Below are positions 22,556-33,300 of a DNA stretch of 64,000 bases, in pieces; position 1 is the first letter of the stretch; each line of letters starts with the position of its first letter. The notes beneath the pieces were generated by a model that was given only the letters and a program-made list of their open reading frames with translations, did not search any database and was not told where the DNA came from. Made by a program: the position numbers and the translations under genes. The DNA is from Brassica napus (Eukaryota; Streptophyta; Magnoliopsida; Brassicales; Brassicaceae), in assembly GCF_020379485.1 (NCBI RefSeq), contig NC_063450.1:25272137-25336136 (forward strand). Reading direction: 5' to 3'.

Positions 22556-23033
22556 TGTTGGACCCAATTTTGGTCAATACCATAATGGGCCGCGATCAAA
22601 GGCATGGCCTTAAAGGGCCAGATCCCGTAGCAAGAATGTGAGCCCGAGAAAGAGTCGCCGAGGTCGCGGAGATCGTGCAATAAGAAGCTGAGATCGCGGA
22701 GCTACCACAGAGGTCTCGAAGTCAGCTTACTATAAAGGAAGAGGATTGGAAACAGAAGGAGGGACACGTTGAAAACCCTAGAGAGAGCTATATACTTACA
22801 CGGATCTTGTTGTCTTTCCACTTTTAGATTCTTTCTTTACCGATCTCGTTTGTATCACTCGATCTAGTTCAATCCATTGTATTTGATCTTATTCATCAAT
22901 AAAGTCTATTTTCACCTACTGGAAACTATTTAACATCGTTGTGTTCTAAAGATATCGTTGCCTACGTCATTTGTCTTCCCTAGATCAAACCCCGATCACT
23001 ATCAAATACTTTATGTAGATTTTAGGTTCTACA
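22556..23033 (+). repeat. 3' LTR of the Tat-type retrotransposon
   Basis: The 478-bp direct copy of the 5' LTR has the same TGTTGGACCC start and GGTTCTACA end. Substitutions are spread along its length and most are transitions, as expected of a methylated element. Confidence 0.9.
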
Positions 23034-25036
23034 CACTACAAGAAATATGTACATTCTTAGCACACGATAAACGCTATGGTAGGGCTTTCATAGCGAAACT
23101 TGAAATGCTATGTCATCGGCAGCCATCATAGGTACCCCCTCTACGATAGCATTCTTTTAAATTGCTATGAAATGTGCAGATACAATAGCAATACTTGAAT
23201 GATGTTATTAATTTAAATATAACACTATTTTTTTGTTACAAATTGATTACGATTTATATATTCGTGCTATGATAGATCTTTCTGCAATAAACTAAAATTA
23301 ATTATAATTGGAAATAAAATAATTTAATATTAAACCGAAAATTGTTTTATATTGAAATTAAAATAAATTTTATTTATATATTAAAAATGGTTTACAAATT
23401 AATCCTGGTTTACAAAACTAACCAGCAATTATAACATAAACTCAGACCACTGCAATTTCTCTAACCCGGGTTACACTAAACCAAATCTAAACCTAAAAAA
23501 AAAAACTGCAGCCGCCTCCTCCATAACCTTGCCCCTCTTCCAACAGCCATGAGCCTTGCCTCCTCCAGCCGCCACGAGACTTCCGTCCTCGAGCCGCCAT
23601 GGACCTTGCCTCCTCCAGCCACCATGAACCTTGCCTCCCCAACTATCTTTACCAAAACAAAACAAAACAACATCAGATTCATACTACAGAAACAGAGAGA
23701 AGATACACAGATACAAAGAGATAGAGAGAGATAGATCAACCGTTGTGGTGGTGGGAGGGCGACCCTGGTGGTGGTGAGAGAGCGACCCTGGTGGTGGTGA
23801 GACGAGGAGGAGACGTGGTGGGAGAGAGATGAGAGAAACGGTAAGCTTGGAGAGGGATGGGAGAGATGAGAATGAAGGAGAAGAACATGAAGGCCAGATC
23901 TGTGTCGTGGAGTTGAGAGCGAGAGAGAGAGGGAGAGGAGAAAATAAAAATAAAAATTAAAAGGAATAAATCTTAACCTTTAGATCTAAGTTAATCTAAC
24001 GGTTCAAAAGTGTGGTCCACGTATTTTAATCTGATTGGCCAGACAATTTTGTTTTTGTTTTTGTTTTTGTTTTTTTATTTTTGTTTTGTCTTTCCATATT
24101 TGATAATTTGTTTTGTAAGTGATTTTTATTAGTTATATCTTATGTCAAAATTAATATTTTGTAGTTTATAATTTAAGTCTAAATTTTTATTTTTTGAACC
24201 TAATAAACTGATATTTATTTTATGAATTGATGTTTAAGTTTGAAAATATTAGATTAATATCAACATTATGATTTTGGTCATCATTTTTAAATTTGCATGT
24301 TTATAAAAAATCTGATTTGTAATTCGTTTATAAATTTGTATGTTTGATTCAAAATTTGAAAAGTTTTAAATTTATATTTTATGATTTACAAAAAAAAATA
24401 TGATTAAGAGTAAAATTTAGTTTTATGATTTAAGGTGTTGATGTTAAAATACGAGGTTTAGGGTTAAATTTTAGTGTTTTGGATTAAGATTGGAAAATAA
24501 TAGATTTGAATACTAGAATATTTGTAGTCAAATATTTAATAATTTAGATTTGAAGTTTATATTTAGAGTATTGAATGTTTAGTTTACGTTTGAAGTTCAG
24601 ATTTAAGATATAGAGTTTGATTAAAGATTAAAGATATGTGTTTAGGAAATTATAGATTAAGATTAAAAAGATTAAATTTTATTTTAATTTTAAGATTTGA
24701 AGTTATAGTATGAAAAGATTAGAGGTTTAAAGGTTGTCAGGTTGTCTTTAAAGTTTAGGGTTTAAAACAATGTTTAGAGTTTAAAACCATGTTTAGAGTT
24801 TAGGGGTTCAAGAGCTTTTCTTAGCGTTATAAAAATGCTATTATATGTATTTGATAGCATTGTTGAAACCGCTTAAAAAATATCTTTGGCGCTTAAATCT
24901 AATTTTTCGCTAAGTGTTGGCGGTATTTGTGACTCTATATTCCCGCTCACTTAATTTTTAAAATAACATTAATTAAGTGTTATTTTAGGTTTCACTATAC
25001 CATAGCGTTTATCTAATGCTATAATATAATACAAGA
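23034..25036. mobile_element. CACTA-like remnant abutting the LTR, right end not found
   Basis: The left end begins CACTACAAGAAAT, the terminal motif of crucifer CACTA transposons, immediately after the last base of the LTR. Short TAGCG / CGCTA motifs cluster in the first 150 bp and again at about 24810-25025 (including CCATAGCGTTTATC), as subterminal repeats do. No matching TTCTTGTAGTG terminus is present on the right, so that end is deleted or diverged. There is no transposase. The interior holds a GC-rich minisatellite (23525-23640), a GGTGGTG-rich patch (23740-23830) and AT-rich filler. Confidence 0.5.
23525..23640. repeat. GC-rich minisatellite
   Basis: Imperfect tandem copies built on GAGCCTTGCCTCCTCCAGCC and GCCGCCATG occur about four times. 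They generate open frames on both strands that have no family resemblance. Confidence 0.6.
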
Positions 25037-26608
25037 ATATTTAAATCATGTACGACAGGAGTTCAGTAAAACTTGCTATAACAATGTGCTATCAATGTAG
25101 ATTTTTTTCGGTTTGGTTTCATTTGAAAATTTTGATTTGGGTATTGCATGCCTAATATATGACTGAATCTACACCAGTGTTCACTTTTTAGTCCACCACT
25201 TTTTATATGGACCCAATGATAATTAGTAGGTCTATAAACCTCCAGTTTGGATTATAACTTATCGAAAACAGTTTGGTATATTGACTCAATTTGTACAATG
25301 GAATCACATTGTGAACAAATTGCATTGATTAATTAGTTCATCTTACTATTTTAAATTGTGTCCCGACAGAAAAAGAAACTCCTTAAATAATGTTTTGATT
25401 ATTTGATTTAATTCTATTAGAGCTAAGCCCACCATAGAAACCAAACTATCTTTAGTTAGGATTCACTCATTACTCTGACAAAATCGTTTGGATCGCAATA
25501 ATTATGTCTAAGAGTCATTTATATTTGTATAGCCGTCTGGACTTATTTTAAATATGCAGGTTAAGGTTGTATATATTTTCGTCCATATCATCGATATAGA
25601 TAGCTTTGGTTGGAATTTCTTCTATTTCTATTACGAGTTTGGTTAGATTCATGTTATATGGATATTTCAGTTTGGTCGTTTCTTTCACCGGAAACAAGGT
25701 TGATTAAATGATATAAACTTGAGCTGATTCACACGAGAAGATAATCTTCTATCATGTCAAGCTATTAATTCGCATTTCATTTCCTTATCAGTTAAACTAG
25801 TAAGGTAATTAAACTATTTTAATTCTCTGGCCACGAAATGAACTATCATCTTAACATGCAAATTATTTTCAATTAGATAGATACAACTACAGTAGAGCTG
25901 AATTGTGGATAATATACTCTGGAAAGTGAAAGCCAGAAGATATTTTTATGTCAAGTGAAACCTACTAGATATAGTAATATATATTTGTATAATCAGGACA
26001 TGCGAAAAGCTAAATGTCTGTTGCATGACATTTGTAAATGAAACAATTACACTCAGTTTTAAGTTTTTTATAACACTACGAGACAGTTCTTGCTACTAGA
26101 GGAATTTTTTCTAACCAAATCCACTTTCTATCTATACACAAACTAAATAAGTTAACTATCCATAAAGTTGACCAACTAAACTTTTAAAGGCACTTGGGTC
26201 CTAACATCTTTCTCTCTCCCTCATTGATTTTTACTTTGACATTCTTTTTCTCAGATCTCACAAGCCATGCTTTTCATATTCTCTAGTAGCTTCACATCTA
26301 TGAACCTAACCAGATAATGAAAATAATCAACATCCTAACGGCGGCGTTCGATTAGGCGAAAAGACAGTGAACAGTACTAAGCGGCGTATAATTTGCAGGG
26401 AAGAAAACCCAAAAAAAGTATGAGCAAATTGTCGTCGAGGACTCGTGGCGAATTTGAGTTCTGAGTTCGAAAATTGCGGAACCCTATATGATGAAAGCTA
26501 AACAAAAGTTAACTCTTTTAGTGCTTGGAGGTGACGGGTCAAAAACGGGTTACAATCGAAGAGCTCCAATTTATCACCTCCTCTCCGTCCTCAGCTCCTC
26601 CGTCCAAG
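25037..26608. other. Intergenic DNA
   Basis: No gene is supported. Around 25090-25150 a TTCGGTTTGGTTTC motif followed by GCATGCCTAA resembles the right end of a TAGGCATG-type hAT element, whose left part may lie before the LTR retrotransposon. Confidence 0.35.
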
Positions 26609-26839
26609 ATGGCGTCGATGTTAGGTCTCGTCCACCGGTGGTCGTTGCTCTTCGTCGCGCGTCTCGTCAACATCGGCTTCTCCACGTCTCAAGCAATGAC
26701 CGCACCATCTCGGGCCTGCTTTCAGCCTTCGCTGTCGAAATTAAACCTCACCGTCGTGTCTATGCTCTGTTGTTTCCGGCTCACCATCGTCGTCAACGAG
26801 ATTCGACGAAAAAATAGATCGAGCAACATCAATGGATGA
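26609..26839 (+). CDS. Hypothetical 76-aa protein, weakly supported
   Basis: The first ATG of this frame at 26609 gives MASMLGLVHRWSLLFVARLV and runs to TGA at 26837-26839. The N-terminus is hydrophobic with Arg residues, so a short membrane or organelle-targeting segment is possible. I do not recognise a family. GC content is higher than in the surrounding DNA, which is the only argument for coding. It could equally be part of a longer broken gene or of an unrecognised transposon. Confidence 0.2.
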   Translation: MASMLGLVHRWSLLFVARLVNIGFSTSQAMTAPSRACFQPSLSKLNLTVVSMLCCFRLTIVVNEIRRKNRSSNING

Positions 26840-27039
26840 GTTTCGTCTTTTTCGTATTTTTCATCTTTGGTCCTTTAGTTTTCTGCTTCTTTCAAAATAT
26901 GCCTCAATTTCCAATCTGATCGAATTGCTTCATAAATTTACCTCAATTATTTTCAGAAATGGTCCGTCGGCTTTTGATTATTTTCATTCTGGCCCCAAAG
27001 TATTAAAATGTGCAGATTAGCCCCCAAAATCACATTGTA

Positions 27040-27715
27040 CAAGACATGGGATGTACACGTGTACACGACATGGGATGTACAAAATCACATTGTACAGGAA
27101 ACAACAATCTTTCTACATGGAATCATACTCCCATATTGAAACAAATCGATGAGACGAGATTTGCGGAAAATATTTCACATGCACACATGGTTATGCATTG
27201 AAAGCTAGATCTTGGAAGGCTTTCATTCCTTTTTTAAACACGTGTAACACATGTTTAACATATATATTTTCAAAATAATTTTACATATACACATGTTTTT
27301 GACTAATGACAAGGGCTAACGTGTACAATATACATATTATATTTTATCAGATATTTACATGTACACATATGTTTGTGATACATGTTGGATGTCCAACATG
27401 TTGCAAAGTTATGTACATTCGTTAGTGTACATATGTACATTAAATGTTTGTGACGTACATGTGTACAATAAATATGGTAGTGTACATGTGTACAACACTG
27501 GAAAATTAGATTAGTTCCAATCAAAGATGAAATGGTAGAAAAATATGACTTTCATATCATTATACAAATCATTATGAAGTTGATTCTCAAATGGTAGTAG
27601 AATATGACTTTCATATCTCTTTAACATGTACATGCGTACACTAACATTGTGTACACATCATCGTGGTCACCCAATGTACTCGTGTACACGAACAAATGTA
27701 CCTATAGAAAACACA
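27040..27715. promoter_or_regulatory. Cluster of GTAC / TGTACA motifs
   Basis: I count about 20 GTAC tetramers in roughly 700 bp, many within palindromes such as GTACACGTGTAC, ACATGTGTACA and GTACATATGTAC. Chance in such AT-rich DNA would give two or three. It lies directly upstream of the zinc-ribbon/RING fragment at 27834. GTAC is the core bound by plant SBP-box (SPL) factors, including the copper regulator SPL7, so a regulatory role is possible. A decayed repeat is the simpler alternative. A 26-bp direct repeat (starting AAATGGTAG) also occurs near 27530 and 27590. Confidence 0.4.
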
Positions 27716-27833
27716 AAATCTATGTTTGGTTTGGATAAAAACCGTAGGCATACAGATTGGATTGAACTTCTTTCTCTCTCTCTCCTCCCATTTCATCCTC
27801 TCCAACATTCCCGAGATTCCCAGATCTCCGATC

Positions 27834-28265
27834 ATGTCTTCTGCCGGAAACTCAACAGAATCCTCTGTTGTGGTGGCGTAGTTGGACAAGATGTTCTTCT
27901 GCCACCAATGCAATCAAACCATCACAATCTCCATCACCTCCACCACTGATCCTTTATGTCCCCTCTGCAACCTAGGCTTCCTCGAAGAATACACAGATCT
28001 CAACCCTAATCCAATCCTCAATCTCATCTTCCCAATCTCAGATCCCCCAGCCACATCATGCCTCCCCTTCATCCCAGTCATGGACCTAACGAATCTCGAT
28101 CACGAGCTGGACGCATTCGATCCCGTGAGCTTCAGCCACATCCATCTCAAGCAGCTCCAATCAAGCGGCATCAACGTTCAATCGCTCTCGCCGTTTTTTC
28201 CTCCTTCGTCGACTTTTGGGTTTCTCTCTCTCACCTTGATAAAAGTTACCAAAATGTCAAAATAA
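27834..28265 (+). pseudogene. Truncated zinc-ribbon/RING-type E3 ligase fragment
   Basis: Upstream ATG 27834 opens MSSAGNSTESSVVVA and hits TAG at 27879. In the same frame a second ATG (27891) gives 124 codons starting MFFCHQCNQTI. The pair CHQC and CPLC, followed by GFLEE, is the N-terminal zinc ribbon of plant RING-H2 E3 ligases (zinc_ribbon_9 type). The C-terminal RING-H2 domain expected further on is absent: homology fades after SPFFPPSSTFG, about 130 bp before the inverted-repeat element at 28394. A CT-rich leader (27770-27800) looks like a true 5' UTR. I infer a formerly real gene whose 3' part was lost. If translated from the second ATG it would give a ribbon-only peptide. Confidence 0.6.
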
Positions 28266-28393
28266 ATTTTACACGTCCGCTTAATTAAATCTGGTTTACT
28301 CTTGTCCCGCGTCCAACACAATTTTTTTAAATTTCAAATGTCTAACCAAACAAAAAAAGGCTCAACTAAAAAATATGCACCAATTACTTTTAA

Positions 28394-29269
28394 AAAATAT
28401 TACACATAAAGGCAGTTTCAAGTTTTTATTATCAAAATAGGACAGTTTCTTATACCCAGGCAGTTTGTAGTAACAACTTCCTTTGTGACTGACTAATTAG
28501 TTACCCTCTAACCAAATCGTTCTCTAACTAAATAAGTATATGAGCGGGAACAAACCCTAGACGCACATCTGACTCCCTTTTAGACAGCCCAGATCACACT
28601 ATCTTTTGGTTGATTTGACAGATATCTGTCTCTTTTCTCAGTCCTAGGATTTTACTTTTCACTTTATACCTCGACGGACCAGATTAACCGTTTTTGAGAA
28701 AGTCAATCTCATCTCAAGACCTTCTCTTTCTCCATGTTTCAGAAGCACAGCTTAGCTCACACAGGAATTATGGTGTTACAAAAGAGGTTTTTTTCGCTAA
28801 CCCCTGAATCAACCCATATGTTTAACCAATTTTAGCTCAGTTGCTTCTTTATTTTTCTGCAGCATCCTCATGTCTGACCATTGCATGGTTATCCCAAGCG
28901 AATGGACCTTCGTCGGCTCACTCTGGGAGTTTGTAAGAAGAAGATGTCTAGGATTGTGCATGTGCGCGCGTGAAGGTCCAAAGAGCTTACTACCAGACTA
29001 ACAACACCACCAGTTATACTCACAAATGACGGGGTTGTCTCTTTCTTCTTTCATCACCTAGCATCACCCCAAAGCATCAACTTGTTTGTCATTTTAGAGC
29101 CCAATCGAGTCAAACAGAAAAGTAGTCAAGTTGATGAGAATCCTCTACTTTTCTTTAACGTGTATATAAATTCTAAAATGTGTATACATCTAGTTAAACC
29201 AAATCATATGTAAGAAACTGTCCTATTTTGATAATAAAAACTTGAAACTGCCTTTATGTGTAATATTTT
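28394..29269. mobile_element. Pack-MULE-like element with perfect 59-bp inverted arms
   Basis: The left arm 28394-28452 and right arm 29211-29269 are exact reverse complements over 59 bp, including GGCAGTTTCAAG. Further CTGCC-type motifs lie outside (29340-29490), so the true termini may be farther out and I could not fix a target duplication. The 758-bp interior is less AT-rich than its surroundings and looks like host-gene sequence rather than transposase. Long inverted arms around gene-like cargo suggest a Pack-MULE or a foldback element. Confidence 0.55.
28870..29001 (+). CDS. Possible captured exon or small ORF, 43 aa
   Basis: This short frame inside the inverted-repeat element starts MSDHCMVIPSEWTFVGSLWE and ends SLLPD. 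It is preceded by a plausible 3' splice site (TTTTTCTGCAG at about 28852-28862). I do not recognise the protein. Its position inside long inverted arms suggests a captured fragment of a cellular gene, not an independent gene. Confidence 0.3.
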   Translation: MSDHCMVIPSEWTFVGSLWEFVRRRCLGLCMCAREGPKSLLPD

Positions 29270-30338
29270 CATAAAAGAACTTGTTACCTTTTTCTAGGGG
29301 TAAATCTTAACTTTTCACACAAAAGTACCATAGTATAAGCAACTGCCCAGAATGTAAAAAAAACATAGAAACTGCCCTGTTAATAACTTTTACTTTTATT
29401 TAGGGACAATTTAAAACTTTTCACACAAAAAGCTACCCCCACTAACTACAACTGCCTTAGCCTTAGCATGTAAATAAAACTTAAAAACTGCTGTGCAATG
29501 TAAATAATTCTTTGTAAATTGCAAGACCAGTCCTGATAAAATTTGCAGTGAAAGAATAACTAATTCCATTTTGAATGATTATAGATCACCACGAGTTAAC
29601 TAAATGGAGGAATCCTGGTGTCATGGTTTTTAACCATAGTATGATTTTAATCGATTATATTAGATAATAATTAACGCAATATCAAAACACTGTATCCATA
29701 AGCATCTAACAAAAAAAACAATTTTAAGCATCTAACAATTATTCGATAGATATTAATATTTTTAAATATAGTGTGGGCTCGACTCATTGACCCAACGACG
29801 ATAAGTCTAAACGCTCATCAACTTTTTCTCTTTGTCCGGATTAATGTGACAATTCCAAGTTAGCTAGTTGGTGGGTTGTTAGCCTTTATACATTAATGCG
29901 TATTACTCAAGTTACAGAGATGAACATACTGCTTTTTTTTCTTACGTGCTATAGTTTTCTTGTTATTTTGTTATCATTCATATCATTAGGTCTGTATTGT
30001 ACTTATTTTTTGTACACGCATTATTACAATTTCTCAAGCTGGCGAATGTTTTATATGAATAAAATATTTCTTTTGTATTCGATCGAAGCATAATTGTTGA
30101 AGATTTGGACTATATACAACCAAAAATTCCCAGTGTAAATAATAAATAAACCCTAAACAAAACAACAGTACGTGTAAGTTCTCAAAAATAATTATCTTTT
30201 GAAATATCCAAAAAGTGGCCAAGCTTACCATTATAAAATGTTAAAGACAGACCCGAAACAACAATACTCGTGGTTCCTACTTACATTATCAACGAAGAGC
30301 TAGGAAAGAAAACATAACACGAAGAGTAATATAATCTA
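29270..30338. other. Upstream region of SULTR3;3
   Basis: AT-rich DNA with no clear gene. At 29700-29738 a 13-bp direct repeat flanks an A-rich insert, another possible micro-insertion. The last 100-200 bp before 30339 should hold the SULTR3;3 promoter and 5' UTR; I could not single out a TATA box with confidence. Confidence 0.4.
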
Positions 30339-33300
30339 ATGGAGGTTCACAAGGTGGTTGCTCCGCCGCATAGGAGCACGGCGGCAAAGCTGAAGACAAG
30401 ACTGAAGGAGACTTTCTTCCCTGACGATCCTTTAAGACAGTTTAGAGGACAACCAAACCGTACCAAACTCATACGAGCCGCTCAATACATTTTCCCAATT
30501 CTCCAATGGTGTCCTGTGTACAGCTTCAGACTCCTCAAATCCGACGTCGTTTCTGGTCTCACCATCGCCAGTTTAGCTATTCCTCAGGTACATAATACTT
30601 TTTCCGGTGAGAGAATTTGCAAAATCCGACGATGACCCATTGCATCTTCTGACAAACCACGAGTAACACTTGAATCAAAATTCTTAATATTTTCTCCAAA
30701 ATTGAAGTTTCTTTCTTTCTTTTTGGTCTTTTTAAAAAACAGGGAATAAGTTATGCAAAGCTAGCTAACTTGCCTCCAATCGTTGGTCTATGTAAGAATC
30801 TGAAGTGAAATTATGTCGAATTATTATTTGATAGTAGTTAATGTAAATATACACACGTGTGTGTGTGTGTGTTGATGTATGTAGACTCGAGCTTTGTGCC
30901 ACCGTTGGTATATGCGGTGCTGGGAAGCTCAAGAGATCTAGCGGTGGGACCAGTCTCCATAGCTTCGCTGATCTTAGGATCCATGCTAAGGCAACAAGTG
31001 TCTCCCGTAGACAATCCTCTTCTCTTTTTACAGCTCGCTTTCTCTTCGACCTTCTTTGCTGGTCTCTTTCAAGCCTCTCTTGGAATCCTCAGGTTACAAA
31101 TATATTCTATATGTCTATATCTAATATCTGTGTAGGTATTTATTATTATACTCATAAAGGCTTGTTAGCTTTGCATGAACCAGTTGTATCCGTTGACTGT
31201 TTGTTCTGTTGGACGCATGTGTTCAAAGGTCAATATTTTGGGTCTGAGCTAGGCTTTACTATCAATCTATAGGGTATATAATATGTTTGTTTGATTTGAT
31301 TTAACTTATAAAGGAAATTGATATGATCTTCAGTTTCAAAAAAAAAAAAACTGATATGATCTTTTGTTTTTACATGTATTTAAAAACTCTGTTATTTTTA
31401 GTTATATATTTACCACAAATTCATTACTAAACTTAACTTCAAATATTCAAATTCACTAAATTTATACTACATTAATAAAAATGTTTGTCATGTTAAATGA
31501 AATAATATTTTTCTTGTGTCTAAATTTACATTTTTATTAATCTCTTGAATATATATTTTTTACTTCTATAGTTGTTTGGATATGTATATGATATATTACT
31601 CTCTCCATTTCGTTCTATATGACGTATTGGGTAAATATCCAGAGAAGAAATACTAAATTTTATTCCTCTTCACATTATCATTAACCAAAAACAATTCAAC
31701 CAGTAGAAGAAGATACATTGAAGAATACAAACAATCATAATAAAAATAAATTTTACGTATAAATTTGACAGAAAATCCATAAAGTGAAAACAAAGAAAAA
31801 TCTCCATAGACATCTTATAAAATAGAATTGGTGGAGTATTTGATTTTTATATTTGAATATGCAGGCTGGGATTTATAATAGACTTTCTATCAAAAGCAAC
31901 CCTAATAGGGTTTATGGCGGGAGCAGCCATAATAGTATCATTGCAACAGCTAAAGGCTCTACTTGGGATAACTCATTTCACTAAGCAAATGGGTGTAGTT
32001 CCTGTTCTCTCCTCTGTTTTCCACCACACCAACGAGGTTTCTCTCTTCTTTATCCTTCTTCTTCCTCTGTTTTATTCACTTTTATTTACAATTTGATATT
32101 TTATTTATTGTTATTGTAATATATAATATTCAATGGTATTGTGCAGTGGTCTTGGCAAACAATTGTGATGGGAGTTTGCTTCTTGCTGTTCTTGCTCGCC
32201 ACACGTCACCTCGTATGTTTACGTCACTCTCACTATTAGTTACCAAATATAGTATTAGTAAGTCAAAATAGTAGTAATGATCAAAAAGGAAATTGAATGC
32301 AGAGCATGAAGAAGCCAAAGCTGTTCTGGGTCTCAGCTGGAGCTCCGCTTCTTTCAGTTATCGTCTCTACGCTTCTCGTCTTTGTTTTCAGAGCCGATCG
32401 TCACGGAATCAGCGTCGTAAGCTTCCCTTTTCCTTTATACATGACCAATCCTCTCTTTCCTTTGGCAGAATTTATTAATTTTTTTATTTGGTGGACGTTC
32501 AGATTGGAAAACTACAAGAAGGTTTGAACCCACCGTCTTGGAACATGCTTCAGTTTCACGGAAGTCATCTCGGACTTGTTGCCAAAACAGGACTTATCAC
32601 CGGAATTGTCTCCCTCACTGTAAAGTTTCTAAATCTCAGTTTAATCTCATATGCTCTTTGATTGTTTACTTAGTTTGCGTGTACATAAGTAAACTAAGTA
32701 AACCTTGTTGCATGTTATCCAACAAGGTTTGATCTTACATGGCATTTGACTTTACTTGGCATTTACTTTGCATGTTAAACATGGCCGAATTTGAGGCCAC
32801 AAATATTTCTCAAGAATTTTATAAAAAAAGTTTATTTTTCCCATAATTTAGAGACATATGTTTATGTAAAAAATCTACAAAAATTTTGGAAGTCAAAGCC
32901 AATGTTTCATTGACATTGGCTCAAATACAGCCATCACTACAAGAAAACAGGGGGATTCTGATGGCCGAAATTGTCAGAAATTCGTCGGAATAGACCGATT
33001 ACGACGAATTTCTGACGAACCTGTCCGTCGGTATCGTTTTGTCGGGAAAAAAAAATTCGTCGGAATTTCGTCAGAACTTCCGCCGACTTTCTGACGAATA
33101 CCGAGAAACGTCATTCTGACGAACTTCCGACGATATTACGATGCGGACACACGAGACCAGAGTTCATCGGAAAAACTATGTACCGACGGAGAACGTTCCT
33201 CGGACAATTCCGACGTAGTGTATTCCTCGGTATATTCCGACGGACGTTGGTTCGTCGGAATATACCGACGGACATTGGTACGTCGGAATATACCGACGGA

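Larger units (their letters stand above)
14901..23033 (+). mobile_element. Non-autonomous Ty3/gypsy (Tat-type) LTR retrotransposon
   Basis: The 8.1-kb element is bounded by two direct LTRs that begin TGTTGGACCC and end GGTTCTACA. Just inside the 5' LTR is a primer-binding site beginning TGGCGCCGACTGTGGGG, the tRNA-Asp-like type of plant Ty3/gypsy elements. A G-rich polypurine tract (about 22537-22555) precedes the 3' LTR. The sense strand encodes gag and a retropepsin, both damaged. No reverse transcriptase, RNase H or integrase can be read in any frame, so the element could only have moved with helper proteins. The 18.9-22.2 kb part carries two related spliced genes on the opposite strand. 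By eye the LTRs differ at about 28 substitutions and one indel in 478 bp, so the insertion is not very recent. The flanking 5 bp (CTAAC, CACTA) do not match. Confidence 0.85.

Noticed and set aside
23471..23739. Gly/Arg-rich minus-strand frames
   Set aside because: They translate a GC-rich minisatellite inside the CACTA-like remnant.
29700..29738. A-rich 13-bp insert between 13-bp direct repeats, considered as another micro-retroposon
   Set aside because: The A run merges with the repeat edge and the insert ends in CAATTTT rather than poly(A), so the layout is ambiguous.
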